Of a stretch of DNA of 64,000 nucleotides, positions 34,580 through 46,905 are shown piece after piece. Position numbers and translations under genes: made by a program. Position 1 is the first letter of the stretch, and every line of letters begins with the position of its first letter. Under the pieces are notes generated by a model. The model made no database searches. It worked only from the letters and a program-made list of their open reading frames with translations, and had not been told where the DNA came from. The DNA is from Hexactinellida sp. DTS-2022 (Eukaryota; Porifera; Hexactinellida), in contig JAPNXP010000002.1 of assembly GCA_028753945.1 (NCBI GenBank), forward strand, positions 7,936,001 to 8,000,000, in the 5' to 3' direction.

Positions 34580-34748
34580 CTAAGTTAGGATATTATTAAT
34601 AAACCAAATGAAAATATTTTAGAATATTTCGCAGATGGGCCAAGCTAGCTTGACCCATTCGCGAATAGACCAATTTGTTGGCCAAATTGCAAAAGGGCCA
34701 GCCCATTCGCGAACGGGCCAAATTCGCATTTGGGCTGCAACATATATA
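34580..34748 (-). repeat. Inverted repeat arm 2 of the large hAT element
   Basis: Partner of 32103-32272 (see that entry). It is followed by TATATATATA and then a G-tract end, GGGGGGGCCATGGCCCC. Confidence 0.9.
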
Positions 34749-35018
34749 TATATAATTGTAACTAATGGCCAAATATTTCGGGGGGGCCATGGCCCCCTGG
34801 CTACGCTACTGACATTCCATAACAACAACAGATTATGTGATTATATTTGCTTCTGCGTGAATATTCTGCACAATTAATACACTGACATAATTAATCGCTC
34901 TGTCTTTAACTTATAGAGACTGTTCCAATTAGATTATTAGGGGTATCGAGTGTGCGGAATTGAAATTTGATAGCCAAATTAATTAATTTATTATTTATGG
35001 CCAAATAATTTATATTAA

Positions 35019-35699
35019 CTGTAGACTGCCTAACTGATACACGTTGTGTCAGGAGGGAAACATGTCGATCAAATCATTCAAATTAGGAGAAAATTCGGAT
35101 TTAGACATTGTTTTGTATTCTCAATCGATTTCAATCAAAAAATCAAAATTTTCAGAATTTGTTATGATGACGTAGCATAAAAGTGAACTACTCCACTTGC
35201 CTGCCACTTGCTTTTGGAGATTATAAATGTGAAAATCTCACCGTGGGAATACCTATAAGAAGATATTAGACAAATCTTATCTGTTTTAGGATATTTGGGT
35301 GGACTAATATAGAGTCATGACAGATATAACTCAAATATATGTATATTTTCGTAATCCATGGTTCATCAAATGCAGATTTATCATTTTTATGAAAATGACG
35401 TAATTTTAGTTTCCTGATGCAGAATTGTTAAAATTTTGAGATCTGATAACTAATAAGATAGTCGTATTTGTTCCTGTTTAGAAACAAAGGATAACTTATA
35501 AATTAACGGCGTAATATCGATTTAAAGAGAAAGTGTGTGTCATCACTTTTTGTCTAAATCCTCGAATAAATCTTTTCAAAAAATTTCGTAATATTTATAT
35601 ATTATTCTTGTTGGATTTCAAATTTATAGGTTCTACATATTATATACAAAGAACTACAGGTTAAGTTATTTTCCTGAAAATCACACCGGCAGTCTACGG
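35019..35699 (+). mobile_element. TTAA-flanked DNA element, copy C
   Basis: CTGTAGACTGCC and GGCAGTCTACGG ends are flanked by TTAA (35015-35018, 35700-35703). It is 681 bp, in the same orientation as copy A and uninterrupted. Confidence 0.92.
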
Positions 35700-35703
35700 T
35701 TAA

Positions 35704-36410
35704 TTATTGTAAGTTGACATTGAAATTGGTGTTATATTATATATAATAAAAATGATTATAATATTTATACTAATTAATTAAATATCATTAATCTCAGAGA
35801 TTATAGAAGATAGAAACAAATTTCTAATTTATCAATTGATCCCTATGCCACGTAACACCTCTACAAATGGGTCTTGATATAAGTTTGATAGCCAAATTTA
35901 AGAAAACTCCGAAGGAATGAGGTGTTATAAAGGAAGTTATAAGCATAATTGTATATCTGGCTTCATAGCTCCCTACCTGGATACTTTATACAATTGATCA
36001 ATAGGCATACTAACTTAATATATAACCATAGCAGAATAATCGTAAAGTAACCAGTATAAATTACTGTATGGAGATTTGTATTGATTCCATATAGTGCTAT
36101 TTTTGTAATTCACGCTATGGGAAAGGTATGCAATCGCAAGTTGAGTTAAGAATATTCATAGATTCATTATATGATGTAGTTATAAAATAACAGTTAATAA
36201 CGAGTTTGCTCAGTGGGGCTGGAGAGCCTTATGATTAATAAGAATAATTTTGCTTTGCATAAATCGATGATCTAATTAATAAATAGACAAACAAATAATA
36301 ATTGATTGAAGTGATTAAATTGATTAGATGATTGAAGATAATTAAGTTGATTAAAATTGATTAAATTATAATTTGATGATTAATTCTGATATTAATAAGG
36401 CCCTTCCTTG
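35704..36410. other. No supported feature
   Basis: AT-rich with TTGATTAAA-type strings from 36290 to 36375. Confidence 0.4.
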
Positions 36411-36459
36411 AGGTCCCGAGCCTTCCTTTCCTTCCTCCACCGCTTGCACCCTCCACCTC

Positions 36460-36590
36460 TGTCGCCAACACTTCCACCTCTGCCACTTCACCACCACTGC
36501 CACCTCTGCCACTTCTGCCACTTCTGCCACCTCTGCCACTTCTGCCACCACTGCCACCACTGCCACTTCTCCCACTTCTGTCCTGCGGGG
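36460..36590 (+). repeat. 9-bp minisatellite (TCTGCCACC type)
   Basis: TCTGCCACT/TCTGCCACC/ACTGCCACC units run for about 110 bp, followed by a short GGATCCTCC repeat to about 36655. Long Gly/Arg-, Val/Ala- and His/Cys-rich frames on both strands are products of the repeat. Confidence 0.9.
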
Positions 36591-36659
36591 GATCCTCCGA
36601 AGCCTGCGTGGGATCCTCCGGGTCCTGCGAAGGGTCCTCCAGATCCAGCGGGGGTCGTC

Positions 36660-37590
36660 CTCCCAAGTGAGGTCTATTTCCTCCATCTAATTCAAAATGA
36701 GTAAAAGAAATAAGTCAATGTAAATAGAAAAATTTAGGTTCTGATAAAAAAGTAACAATTTATAGTCAGGCATACTAAAGAAAAACATGCAATGTAAGAC
36801 ATGCACAAATAATTGGTTTGATTAAATTATTTTCAATCAATCAGATTCCAGCCTCAGGAAGACTGCATATTATGTATTCAAATAATTATAGGTCGTTCCC
36901 TCAGGGCTATTCTATATTAGAACGTACACACTCGGGACATGTGCTGTACCTTTCCCCGAGCCCACGCCTGAGCGTTAATTTGATCCATTGTCTTTTGGGC
37001 AGAAAACAATAAATATTGGTATTGCTTTCTGCACTTCTTAGTAGCTCAATTAATTAAATAAACCTGGGATGAGTGAATTCTCTCACAATATACCTGTATA
37101 CATATACTGTAATCATCACTATCCTGGGATAGCTTACATTGAAGGAAGCAAAGCTTCTGGCTATCAATAAATACATATTGGACAGCTGCTCACCAAAAGA
37201 GAATCACTCTAGACATGATATGGGTATCATTTGCCAAAAGTGCTCCATCCTTCAGCGGAATCACGCTTCATTCAGTATGCAGTTAACTGCTTATGTTGAC
37301 TAAGGTTATGTTGAATACAGTTAGTCATGCCACGCCATTTTGAATAGCAGGGGGGGATTTCGACGATGTTGTTACTTCATTGAGCTACTAAGTAAACGGA
37401 TCAAAGTGTTCAGCACCGACATGGTGCTCTATTCAATGAAAACACTATCACTAATTTTTGACCATTGTAGATTGGATCACATACTATTGGACTTGTTAGT
37501 TGACCATGGATATAAACATTGTGTAGTCTCCAGTTATTGGAATCACTATCGGTTTTTAATAATGGAGACGATGTCTATGCCAGCTAAAGC
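36660..37590. other. Mostly unassigned; decayed OTU tail at right
   Basis: Reverse-strand sequence from 37590 to about 37400 may hold the rest of the OTU domain beyond a stop. The remainder shows nothing specific. Confidence 0.35.
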
Positions 37591-39354
37591 TCATAGCATC
37601 CTTAATTCTACGTCAGTATCCCATGCATGAGGAGCGGAAATGCGTTGTACGTGCTCATGCAATTCCTGCTCAGAGTACAAACCCGATTTTTCCATAACAT
37701 TACGGAGGTGTTGTGGACTCGACATGAATCTACCAATCAGATTCTGCTTTAGCATTTCAAATTTCGATTCAGTACCAAATATAATATGGGATAATGCTCG
37801 ATACAAACAATTACCATCGGAAAATACTGGTACTAAAGAAATATTCAAGTGAAATGAATTTATCAATGTATTTTCCAGTGAACAGTAGTATTGCTTGTAA
37901 TTATTAATAAGAGGGCGAAGTAATGGTTCTCTAGTCAATAAAATTGGTTCGACATTTAACCCAATACTACTGTCAATCCTCCTTTGCATAAGGGGAGTCA
38001 GGAAATTTATGGAACAATTGAGCAAATTAATATCCATAGTTTTTACCGGGCCTGTGATAATACCATCAAACATCAAATCAGCCAAAACAGTACTCATGGG
38101 AGACTGAGTAGATTGGGAATCCAGGAATGGACTGAGGATATCATCACTGAATTCAGTTAGCTTAGGTATCTTACTGAGTGGCTCAGAATCATCTCGTACA
38201 GATACAAATTTCGCAGGACTCTTGACCGGGTCTTCGGAATCAGACTGCGAAAGTAGAGAGGATGGAAAGAGACACATCCATGGTACATGTATCCTGAGTG
38301 GAGTGCATACATTACCCAAATGATTCTGGAATACCTCACGATATACTACATTCCTAACCAAGGCTCCGCCGGATGAGGAGGGGGTGCCGCCACAAACCAT
38401 AAGTTATAATCCGGCGGGGTTTTGAACTCGGCTCAATGCAACATAAAGTTGTCCATGGCTGAATATAGCATTCGGAGATGGTAGGAATATGCCCACATTT
38501 TCTAAACTCTATCCTTTCCCTTTATTAATGGTAATACAAAAGGTAGGACGAATAGGGAACTGCCTCCTTCTGAGCATAAACGGAAAGTCTGTGTCAGATG
38601 GAGTCATGGGAATGCGGGGAATAAAAACCCGTTTACCCTTATGAACACCTGTAGCAATTTAAGCGTAAACATGTTATTTAGGAATGCATTTACAGTTAAG
38701 CAAGTGCCGTTACACTTTGCTTGAGTCGGGTCAAGACTACGCAATAAATTAATAGAAGCGTTAACCTTAAGGTACAGTCGGTGAGGAGGCAAACCATTTG
38801 GTGTAATAGAATTTAGGAACTCAGTGTGGGGTATATTGCCGCTTGCTCCTCACCTACAGAGTTTGCGCTTAAACACGTGCTCGCTTCCCCTGGTATCAGG
38901 TCCATAACGTATTGATTTATAAACTCAGTGGTGTCATTCTTAGGACAGATCAAACTACGGCGAGAAATCTAATCTGGATTATTATAGTTAACTTAAATAT
39001 CGCCGTAAGTAGCAGCAACCAAATCAGAAACGGTCTGGCCTGCTACTACGAATTTGCGGTCTACGTGAATCATATGATTTTCATTCTCGGCCTCAGTGCC
39101 TTCTCCAACTCTCAAAAGGATTTTTGAGAAGTCACTAACTTGAGATGCATTACCTGAAGATAAATTACGGAGTCGCATATTTATAGTGAGTTTAAGAACC
39201 TTAACATGACTCCAGAGAGGCGATCTGTTCAGACAGGCTGACACAACATCAGCTTCGGTCTCATGTCTGATTACATGCAGTATTCAGGCTTGGGGTCAAA
39301 TACATTCAAATGTATTTAAATACAATACAAATACTCTTCAAAATGTATTTAAAT

Positions 39355-39753
39355 CAAGGTTGCAACCGAATAGTTGACCAAATAGTTGTTTTCCGATTAG
39401 CTGAGAATCGTTCGGGTTCCCAAATTAAGGTTTATTGTTTTTTTGTGAACCCTGATGTATCTAGCTCATCAATTAAAAGCATTTGGCCTACCTGATGTTA
39501 ATATTTTGTTGAGCTGATATTAGTATTCGGTTGACCAAATAGTATTATTCGGTTGACCGAATAGTACAATTTGTCAACCGAATACTAACCTAGATTCAAC
39601 AAAATATCATTATCAGTTGAAGCAAATACTTGTCATTGTAGGCATGGATATATATTCTGTCCAAAATGACAAATAATACTGGGTTTCGGTATGCGACCGA
39701 ATCTTTGCTAGTCGGCAAGCAACTATTGGGTAAACTATTCGGTTGCAACCTTG
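39355..39753. mobile_element. CAAGGTTGC hAT MITE nested in the BED hAT
   Basis: CAAGGTTGCAACCGAATAGT and ACTATTCGGTTGCAACCTTG ends are flanked by exact ATTTAAAT (39347-39354, 39754-39761). A degraded sister is at 32292-32511. Confidence 0.95.
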
Positions 39754-40033
39754 ATTTAAATACAATACAATTACTTTGGAAATAATTTAAAAAGTATTTT
39801 AATACTTTCAAATACTTTCCGAAAGTATTTAAATACTTTACAAATACTAATTCAAACAGTCATGTTCTAAATGCAATAAAATTTGTTAATAAGGATTAGC
39901 TACTATAGTACGTATATAGAATAAATGGAAGTGAATATATATGATTATGATTCTACACTACTAGTAACTAATACAAATTCAATATTATTCCCTCATACTA
40001 AAAGCTGTGCCAACTGCCTAGTGTTGTTGACTA

Positions 40034-41877
40034 CTAATCCATTAGGTTACACTTAATAAACATAAGGGTTTCAAATGTTTTATCGGATAAACGACATCTT
40101 TCAGGACGAAAGATTTTACCAGCAGTAGAGAAAATCCGTTCTACTGGTGCGGATGAGCCTGGTACACTCAAATATCTTGAAATAAGTTTTAAAAGTGTTG
40201 GGAATCTAGTTTTGTTTACCATCCAAAATAGTAGAGGATCTCCATCCTGTTCTAGACATGGCGTAGATAAATATTCCTCGATTTCATTATTTATAGTGTG
40301 TTCCGTTGATTGAGGATTCAAATTGAGTTCTTCATCTATAAGTTTACTGAAAAATCCTGTTGGTCTCTTAGCTGGAGGTTTGTTTGTTATTTTCAGAGTC
40401 TTTTCTGATGGAGCTTCATACATCACATTATGAAGTTTCGAACATAAATCTGTTTTTAAGGTATTATATTCGTTTCTAGTCTTGCACCAGTATAGTTTAA
40501 AGCGAGGGTCCAGCATTGTAGCTGTAAGATAAACTTCACGATTTTCATAAGGTGTTAGTCTTTTCGAAGTAGACGATCTTAAATCTGCAAAGAAAGTCGA
40601 ATTATACTGTTTACTCAATTCATCGAGACTAGCTTTTAAAACTCGAATACATGGTATTACAAGGCTGCCAGTAACATTCTTTTCGCCCTGAATCAACAAG
40701 GTCGCCTTTTCGAATGGGGTAAGAATTTCGATCAGATCTTGGAGTATCTTACGATCATATGTAGTTAAGTATTATTTTGTTTTTAAAGAATTCAATTTCT
40801 CCAAAGGAATGTTCATTAACGAACGTATCATTGTAAGTTGGGAATTCCATCTAGTCGCATTTGCTGCTTGAAGACGCTTCTCAGTTTCCAAAAATTCAGA
40901 ACTGTGGATCGAGGTGCGTACATGGGATAAAATTGAAGACGCTTTACTTAACACTTTACGAATGCCATGTGCTTCTTTAAATGCATCTTTTATGACCAGC
41001 TGGAGAGTATGTGCAAAACATGGAATGTGATCAAAGTATAAATAATCATAAAGATTTTCTTTATCTTCACCATCATTTACTATGATTGAATCATCGGAAT
41101 CCGATTCATCTTCACTTGAATCATTATTGTATATGGAGGTTTGAGAAGTAGGATCACTCACTTCTTCAAAGCCGGGGAGTGAGAATGCTTTAATCATATT
41201 CGATGCATTGTCAGTTATGATATATGAGATTTTGTTTGTGATATCGAAGGTAGTTTTAATTCTTTCGAATTGCTCATAGATATACTCTGCAGTATGTGAA
41301 CCATGGAATCGTGAACAAGCAAGCATGAAGGAACAAAGAGTGAAGTCAACAATAAAATGACACGTAACTCCATAATAACTCCTCATCTGTCTGTTCGTCC
41401 ATAGATCGATAGTAATACAAATCGCATCTGTTTTCTGAAGACGTACCATCAAATCACTCTTTATTTGAGCAGATTTATTTGGTAATAATTGAGAACTAAG
41501 GTGTTTCCTGCTGGGAATTTGATATCTGGGTTCAGCTTTCAACATAAGCTTTTGGAAACGAGAGCTATCGACAGTACTTAGTGGCAACAGATCGCCGGCG
41601 ATAAAATTAACTGTAGCATTAGTCAGTTCAACTTGGCGGGGATCCGTGCTAGTATAATTCTTAGGAGGTGAAAATAATGGATGTTAGTATTTGATTGTAA
41701 CTTTTCATATTCAGAAGGGTGTTTCCTTTTGAGGTGAAGTAACAAATTTGACGTGGCTTTAGTAGAAGCAGAAATCATTGATTTGCAGATATTGCACATC
41801 GCTTTAAAATGACCTTCAGATTGAGCCTCGGGTATATCAAAATAATTGAATATCATAGATCTGTTAGAAGTGGCCAT
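40034..41877 (-). pseudogene. BED-finger hAT transposase, two lesions
   Basis: It starts at the ATG ending 41877. A BED zinc finger (CNICKSMIS, then HLKRKH) spans roughly residues 25-52. The catalytic domain shows ICITIDLWTNRQMRSYYGVT and IITDNASNM, then CFAHTLQLVI and ATRWNSQLTMI. The C-terminus has the hAT dimerisation motif (SAPVERIFSTAGKIF) and ends MFIKCNLMD. Breaks are one frameshift near 41680 and one in-frame TAA at 40772-40774. Everything else is open, so inactivation is recent. The order and length match ZBED-type hAT transposases. Confidence 0.9.
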
Positions 41878-42228
41878 TTATAAATTGAGAAGGTAAGAAT
41901 TCCAAGTAGTAAACTTTGGTTACTATGTATTAAGGTTAAATTATAAAGTATTAGAATGTATTTGAACAAAATACAAATACATTTCAAAAGTATTTAATTA
42001 CAATACAAATACTTTCACAAAAATATAAAAAGTATTTAAATACATCTCAAATACATGAGAAATGTATTTAAAATACATGAAATACAAAATACATTTGTAT
42101 TTGACCCCAACCCTGGCAGTATTTGACGGAAATCACCTCTAAACACAATAACTTTGCCACCGAATGGGATATCGCATAACAGAGATCTCTCAATGTACGG
42201 TCGATACACTTTGCAGCATGTCTATGTG

Positions 42229-42893
42229 CATAGGCGCCGAAAGTGGGGGGGTCAGGGGGGGTTACACCCTCCCTGGTTTTTGTCAGGGAGGGTTTCACCC
42301 CCCCTGGCTGAGGAAAGAGTCAGGAAGGGTATACCCCTCCTGGTTGGTCAGGCAGGGAATATTAGACATTTTCTTTATTGTTAAAGTAGAAAACATACAA
42401 GTAAACCCATAGAAAAATTATAATTCCATAAGGAGTCCTTCTAAATAACATTGGATTATTAATATATGTATACAATTATGCCCGTCAACATAATGATTTT
42501 CAGCCACCATAGCAGTGGCGAAACAGGGGGATGCGCTAGGGGGGGCGCGTTCCCCCCCCCCGTAAATTGAAGGGGGGCAACATTATTGGTACGGGTGTTA
42601 CCGTTCCCTCTGGATAAAAAATACAATATTCAATATAATTTAGCACAATAAAATATACGTATAATTCATTCAAAACAAATTGATATCAGGGTATCTCGCA
42701 GTCCATTTTTTTATGGGGGGCTTGCCCCCAGAACCCCCCAAGAATTGCTCGCAACACTCGCTCCGCGCCCCCCAACTTTAATCTTATACTTGTAAACTTT
42801 GCGACAATGCGCCATAGGAATCGTTTTTTTGACCTTTCACATTTAAATGTAAAGTTACACCCCCCCTGGCGCTGGAGAGTTTCGGCGCCTATG
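42229..42893. mobile_element. G/C-tract hAT MITE
   Basis: CATAGGCGCCGAAAGTGGGG and TTCGGCGCCTATG ends are flanked by exact TCTATGTG (42221-42228, 42894-42901). Long G and C runs at both ends and again near 42535-42580 and 42715-42775 may mark a nested unit. An end fragment of a similar family lies near 10815. Confidence 0.93.
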
Positions 42894-43176
42894 TCTATGT
42901 GTCATAGGAGCCTCGTCCCTAACAAACACTTTCGTGCGCTGAATTAACCTAGCTAAGTCGCTCTGTTTGGAAATACTGCAGACAGAGATTTCATTCAAAT
43001 GGATAGGGACCTTGATCCTAGAGTGAACAGTCCTACCATCCTGAAGGAGCAGAGCTGCTATACTGGATGAAGCCATGGCTAATGCTATATTACCCTGTGA
43101 ACGGACCGTGGATAACAGCCTGTATAAAGAAACGTTTTCCGTCCCTCCAGGTCCATCAATAAAGAATACATTAGAG

Positions 43177-43936
43177 CAGGGGCCGGCAACCTTTTGCATG
43201 AAGTGTGCCAGTTTGCCTATAATGTCAACATATTTATGACCTTCCGTGCCAAATATAATCCTTATAGTTTTGTCACTGGAAAATTTGTCCCAAATAATTG
43301 TCTTCCGTACCAATTTATCGGAAATTTTTTGGTTCGGTGGGCCAAAATTCGATGGAAAATGGTTTGTGTATGAAATATTTCGTCCCACGATGGGACCAGT
43401 GTCTCATTTAATTTTTGTGATAGGACTATTTTTCCATGGAATAATGGGCACTCGGAGCAAATTTCCACGCAAGAATAGTTCCGGAGACCTAAATTACATG
43501 AAAAAATGGTCTTAGGAACAATATTCCATGGAAAATGGTTATAGCACCATTTATGCAGAGAATATTTGGCCTGATACATTCTGCTTCTCATGACTGACCT
43601 CCAACCTGACTAATCAGTCTTCTCCATTCGTATCTGCTTAAACCTCGTTGAAACAGTTCAGCACTTTATTCTCTACTTATTAATAATTCCATCCCATAGT
43701 GGGAAAAATTTCAGGTTGAAACAATTTATCTATGATGATCTTTGTCCATCCGTCTTATGTATTTAATGACAGGTAATAACACTTTTTGGAGTTAAAACTA
43801 ATGTGTTCAGGTTGGCAAAAACAGAGAAAAACTGAAATCATCGACAAGGAAGAGTTTGAGTAAATAACTTAGCGTGCCGTGGAGAAATACTTCGCGTGCC
43901 ATAAGTGGCACGCGTGCCTAGGGTTGCCGACCCCTG
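43177..43936. mobile_element. hAT MITE with CAGGGGCCGGCAACC ends
   Basis: CAGGGGCCGGCAACC and GGTTGCCGACCCCTG ends are flanked by exact CATTAGAG (43169-43176, 43937-43944). It carries TTCCATGGAA-type strings inside and is related to 15843-16831. It separates the helicase Walker A segment from its upstream part. Confidence 0.95.
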
Positions 43937-44152
43937 CATTAGAGAATGAATTAGAATTTTTTACAACGATATAAAATGAAAACAGTATACTGTATTTTCT
44001 AATTATTTATTTTTTCGGATTTTAGACCGGTCAATGGCAAATTGAATAAAATTAATCGGGGACTGGATTGGGCGGGTGGAAAACTAATAAATATTTTTGT
44101 AAATTCCCCACTACACAGAAGTTTCAAATTCTCCTATTTAATAAAATATGTA

Positions 44153-44332
44153 CAGTAGTGTTCGCCTAATAGCAATTGCTCTAATAGCAATATTGCATAT
44201 TGCTCTATTAGCTAGTTACTTTTTGTCCCCAAGCGAGCATTTAATGTTAAATTTGTTCCACTAATAGCAAGTTCGCCTATTAGCAAGGAAATTTCTAGCA
44301 AAATGCGACTTGCTATTAGGCGAACACCACTG
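44153..44332. mobile_element. Tc1/mariner-like MITE
   Basis: CAGTAGTGTTCGCCTAATAG and CTATTAGGCGAACACCACTG ends are flanked by TA (44151-44152, 44333-44334). CTAATAGCAA repeats fill the 180 bp. Confidence 0.9.
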
Positions 44333-44348
44333 TATTTTAGACTTAAAA

Positions 44349-44991
44349 GGCTACTGAACTCCTAAATTCTTACATTAAAATTGACTAGACTATTCTATTA
44401 GCTATATATTCACAACAAAGTTTGACTCTCTAGCTCATATAGTTTCCAAGTTACAGCAAGGTATGTGAATATGGAACTGAATGACGAATAATGTTATTGA
44501 GAATTACCTATTCACGATGATTTCCAGGAAAATAGTGTAGTTATCAATGCGATGTTAGTTCCAATATAGTAAGTACTATCTAGCCACCTTTACGTAATAG
44601 AGCGTTTTAATTGATATCGTGTTTACTTTCAACACTGTCGTAATGATAAGTTGGAATTTCTCACCTTAAAAAAATTTCACAACTCATTGGAGTAGTATTG
44701 AAAGTAAACAAAATATCAATTAAAACCTTCTATTACGTATAGGTAGCTAGTTTGTACTAACTATATTAGCACTAACATCGCATTGTTAACTGCTCAATTT
44801 TCCAGGAAATGAAAGTGAATAGAAAATTCTCAAATAATGTTAAATACAATGATTCGTCATTTAGTTCCATATTCACATACCTTGCTGTAACTTGTAAACT
44901 ATATGAGCTAGAGATTCAAACTTTGTGGTAAATATATAGCTAATAGAATAAGCTAGTGGATTCTAATATACAAATTAGGCGTTCAGTAGCC
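44349..44991. mobile_element. Foldback palindrome, family 1
   Basis: Arms of about 300 bp run inward from GGCTACTGAAC and GTTCAGTAGCC. They share AAAGTTTGACTCTCTAGCTC, GCAAGGTATGTGAATATGGA and GCGATGTTAG with the palindrome at 48969-49676. The loop is near 44650-44690. No frame. Confidence 0.85.
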
Positions 44992-46186
44992 TATTTCCAG
45001 AAGGTTCGAGGCTTTAAATTTTCCTTGATTTTTAATTTAGTTTTCAATACTGAATTTATTCTTTGAATATTGGCCTGGATATTGGTATGAATTTAATGCA
45101 TTGAAGTTTAATAAATGTATATTAACCTTATAGATATGTAATCTTATGAGTAGGGATCATGTCAAAAGTACAATTCCATCAATTCCTTCAGAATAAATAT
45201 GTAACAAATTTATCCTTGACGATAAATATGCAACATATTCGATGGCTACAAATAATCCATAAACAGTTTCAGACTTCCAGAATATGGTGTCCTCAGAAGA
45301 TGATAATTATAAAATAAATACAGCCACATAGAGGTTATTATCGTCCAATATTCATGGTGTGTTAATTGAGCAGGAAAGGCGTTTGGAACTTTGTGGCCAA
45401 CAAGGAACTTTTTGAGGATGGCGGAGGTTTCTCATCTGTTTCACAATGTAGTTCTTGCTGTAGATTCAACATATATCAATAATTAATGTATATAATCGAC
45501 TCTCCAATATTTCCGTGGTTTATATCAAGAAGAAAGAGAAATATTCATTGAACTCAGTGGGAAAGGAGTAATTTTCAAAGATGGGACTAATGCAGTTGCT
45601 ATCGTCTGCAGCTCAATTGAAAGGTTCAGGGAAAATAACTGGTATGCATTCAATTTGATGAACAAATGGGAGGCTGATTCTGGGAACATGCATTCATCGT
45701 ATTCATAAATGAAATTGAATACTTGAGGAGGAATAAAGTGGAAATTCAAGAAGCGTACATTCAGAAAGTTTTTAATGAATCCTAAATTCCACAAATACTA
45801 AAAGAATTATTATCTAAACAGAAAATCGACACATGTTGATCGAGAGTATTGCTGAATTCCATTATGAAAATTGCAGGAATGTTAAATTTAATCAATTCTC
45901 TGAATTTATCCAACTAATTCGCAATAAAAATGATAATCTCCGATGTAATGAGACAAATAGCTAATTAAAGACTGGCTTCATTAACTCCATCTCCACAGAT
46001 TATCTGGAACATTCCAGAAGCAAGTTGTTTGGAATGAAATTCTTTTTTAGAGAGAAGCATCCGATAAGTAAGTGAAGGATTAAGAGAAAGGATTTAAACT
46101 AAGGGCATAGACTACTCAATGTATGTCCGGACAGTAGATGTTCCAGGGATGCATAAGAAAATGGCAAATTTTAATCATTTAATGTT
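44992..46186. other. Unassigned
   Basis: A few forward-strand peptides around 45380-46060 look coding-like but are full of stops, and I do not recognise them. Confidence 0.3.
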
Positions 46187-46583
46187 CAATCATAGCCTAC
46201 TCTATATATGTCGTGACAGCAGATGTACCAGGGATGCACAAGAAGATGGGAAATCTTAATTTTTTAATGTTCAGTATATTGAACAACTAAGTTCTTTATA
46301 CGTTTCTAGGTCGTAAACATTACTCAGTCCTGCTAGCCCGTAATTAGTATTAGCTGAATGAGAAGGTCGATTGGATTTTCATAATTTTAATAGTAATTTT
46401 AAACACAAACAGTTGAATTTCTAAGATTAATACTACTGTGAATAATACACAATTATTTGCTTTCTTTCCTCTCTCTGGCTCTAGCAGTGACTCACGACAC
46501 ATTAACTACATAATATAAATAAGAATAAACAAAGTAATACAAATAATGGTAAATACAAATAAGTAGACACATAATTAAAAGTG
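46187..46583 (+). repeat. Dispersed 400-bp repeat, copy 1
   Basis: Collinear with 62252-62647 in the same orientation. Shared landmarks are GTACCAGGGATG, TTTCTAGGTCGTAAACAT, CTCTCTGGCTCTAGCAGTGA and AAATAAGTAGACACATAATT. A partial extra copy of its start lies at 46107-46180. No TIR or tail was recognised. Confidence 0.88.
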
Positions 46584-46646
46584 ATATTATGAATTTTCAA
46601 GGTTTCGACTCTCCAAAAGTCTCATCAGTAGTTCGGATTAGAACCA

Positions 46647-46905
46647 CCGTATTTATTCGAATAGTAGCCTAGGCGATTATTGCTTTTAGGCCATTTTCTG
46701 ACCAATAATTTTTGTGATATTTCGAGAATATCACATGTTGATACAATTTATTTAGTATAGTCGGTTGATAATCGTATTGCGACTTGTATTAGATAAAGAA
46801 ATTTACTCAGGGTACCGGTAGTAAATTTGAATATGCTAGTTTGGGGGGGCTATTATTGGAGGTAGGCGATTATTCGAATAGAGGCTATTATTAGAGTATA
46901 TACGG
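46647..46905. mobile_element. Short TIR element (CCGTATTTATTCG)
   Basis: CCGTATTTATTCGAATAGTA and, reversed, CCGTATATACTCTAATAATA form the TIRs. GGCGATTATT recurs inside at both ends. No target duplication was resolved. Confidence 0.65.

Larger units (their letters stand above)
32020..34811. mobile_element. Large non-coding hAT element
   Basis: CAGTTGCGTAGCCA and GGCTACGCTACTG ends are flanked by exact ACATTCCA (32012-32019, 34812-34819). Subterminal inverted segments (32103-32272 and 34580-34748) match closely. No transposase frame was found in 2.8 kb. Several smaller inverted-repeat units are nested inside. Confidence 0.9.
39285..42115 (-). mobile_element. BED-type hAT transposon
   Basis: CAGGCTTGGGGTCAAATAC and GTATTTGACCCCAACCCTG ends are flanked by exact GCAGTATT (39277-39284, 42116-42123). 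Subterminal AATACAAATAC strings are abundant. It contains a transposase gene on the reverse strand and a nested MITE (39355-39753). Its removal joins FRQIL to the next helicase segment in frame. Confidence 0.95.
37591..43990 (-). pseudogene. Helitron helicase with C-terminal OTU protease, split by hAT insertions
   Basis: Read leftward, a PIF1-type Walker A region (FFIDGPGGTEN, where a Lys would be expected) starts before 43090. Then come the motif II region with DEAPM (about 42910), FRGDFRQIL (about 42120), LTINMRL (about 39175), a late helicase motif (ITINKGKG) and HGQLYVALSRV (about 38430-38460). The same frame passes through a RNVVYREVF end into an OTU protease region (FSDGNCLYRALSHI, catalytic Asp/Cys, about 37820). 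A stop at 37591-37593 precedes the expected His. Insertions at 39285-42115, 42229-42893 and 43177-43936 interrupt it. Frameshifts near 42165 and several between 38500 and 38950 show further decay. OTU fusions are known for some Helitrons; their role is unclear. Confidence 0.87.

Noticed and set aside
36361..36704. Long Gly/Arg, Val/Ala and His/Cys-rich frames on both strands
   Set aside because: All derive from a 9-bp minisatellite and have no non-repetitive conserved part.
42154..42412. Gly/Pro-rich frames near 42.2 kb
   Set aside because: They cross the border of a G-tract MITE and the Helitron gene.
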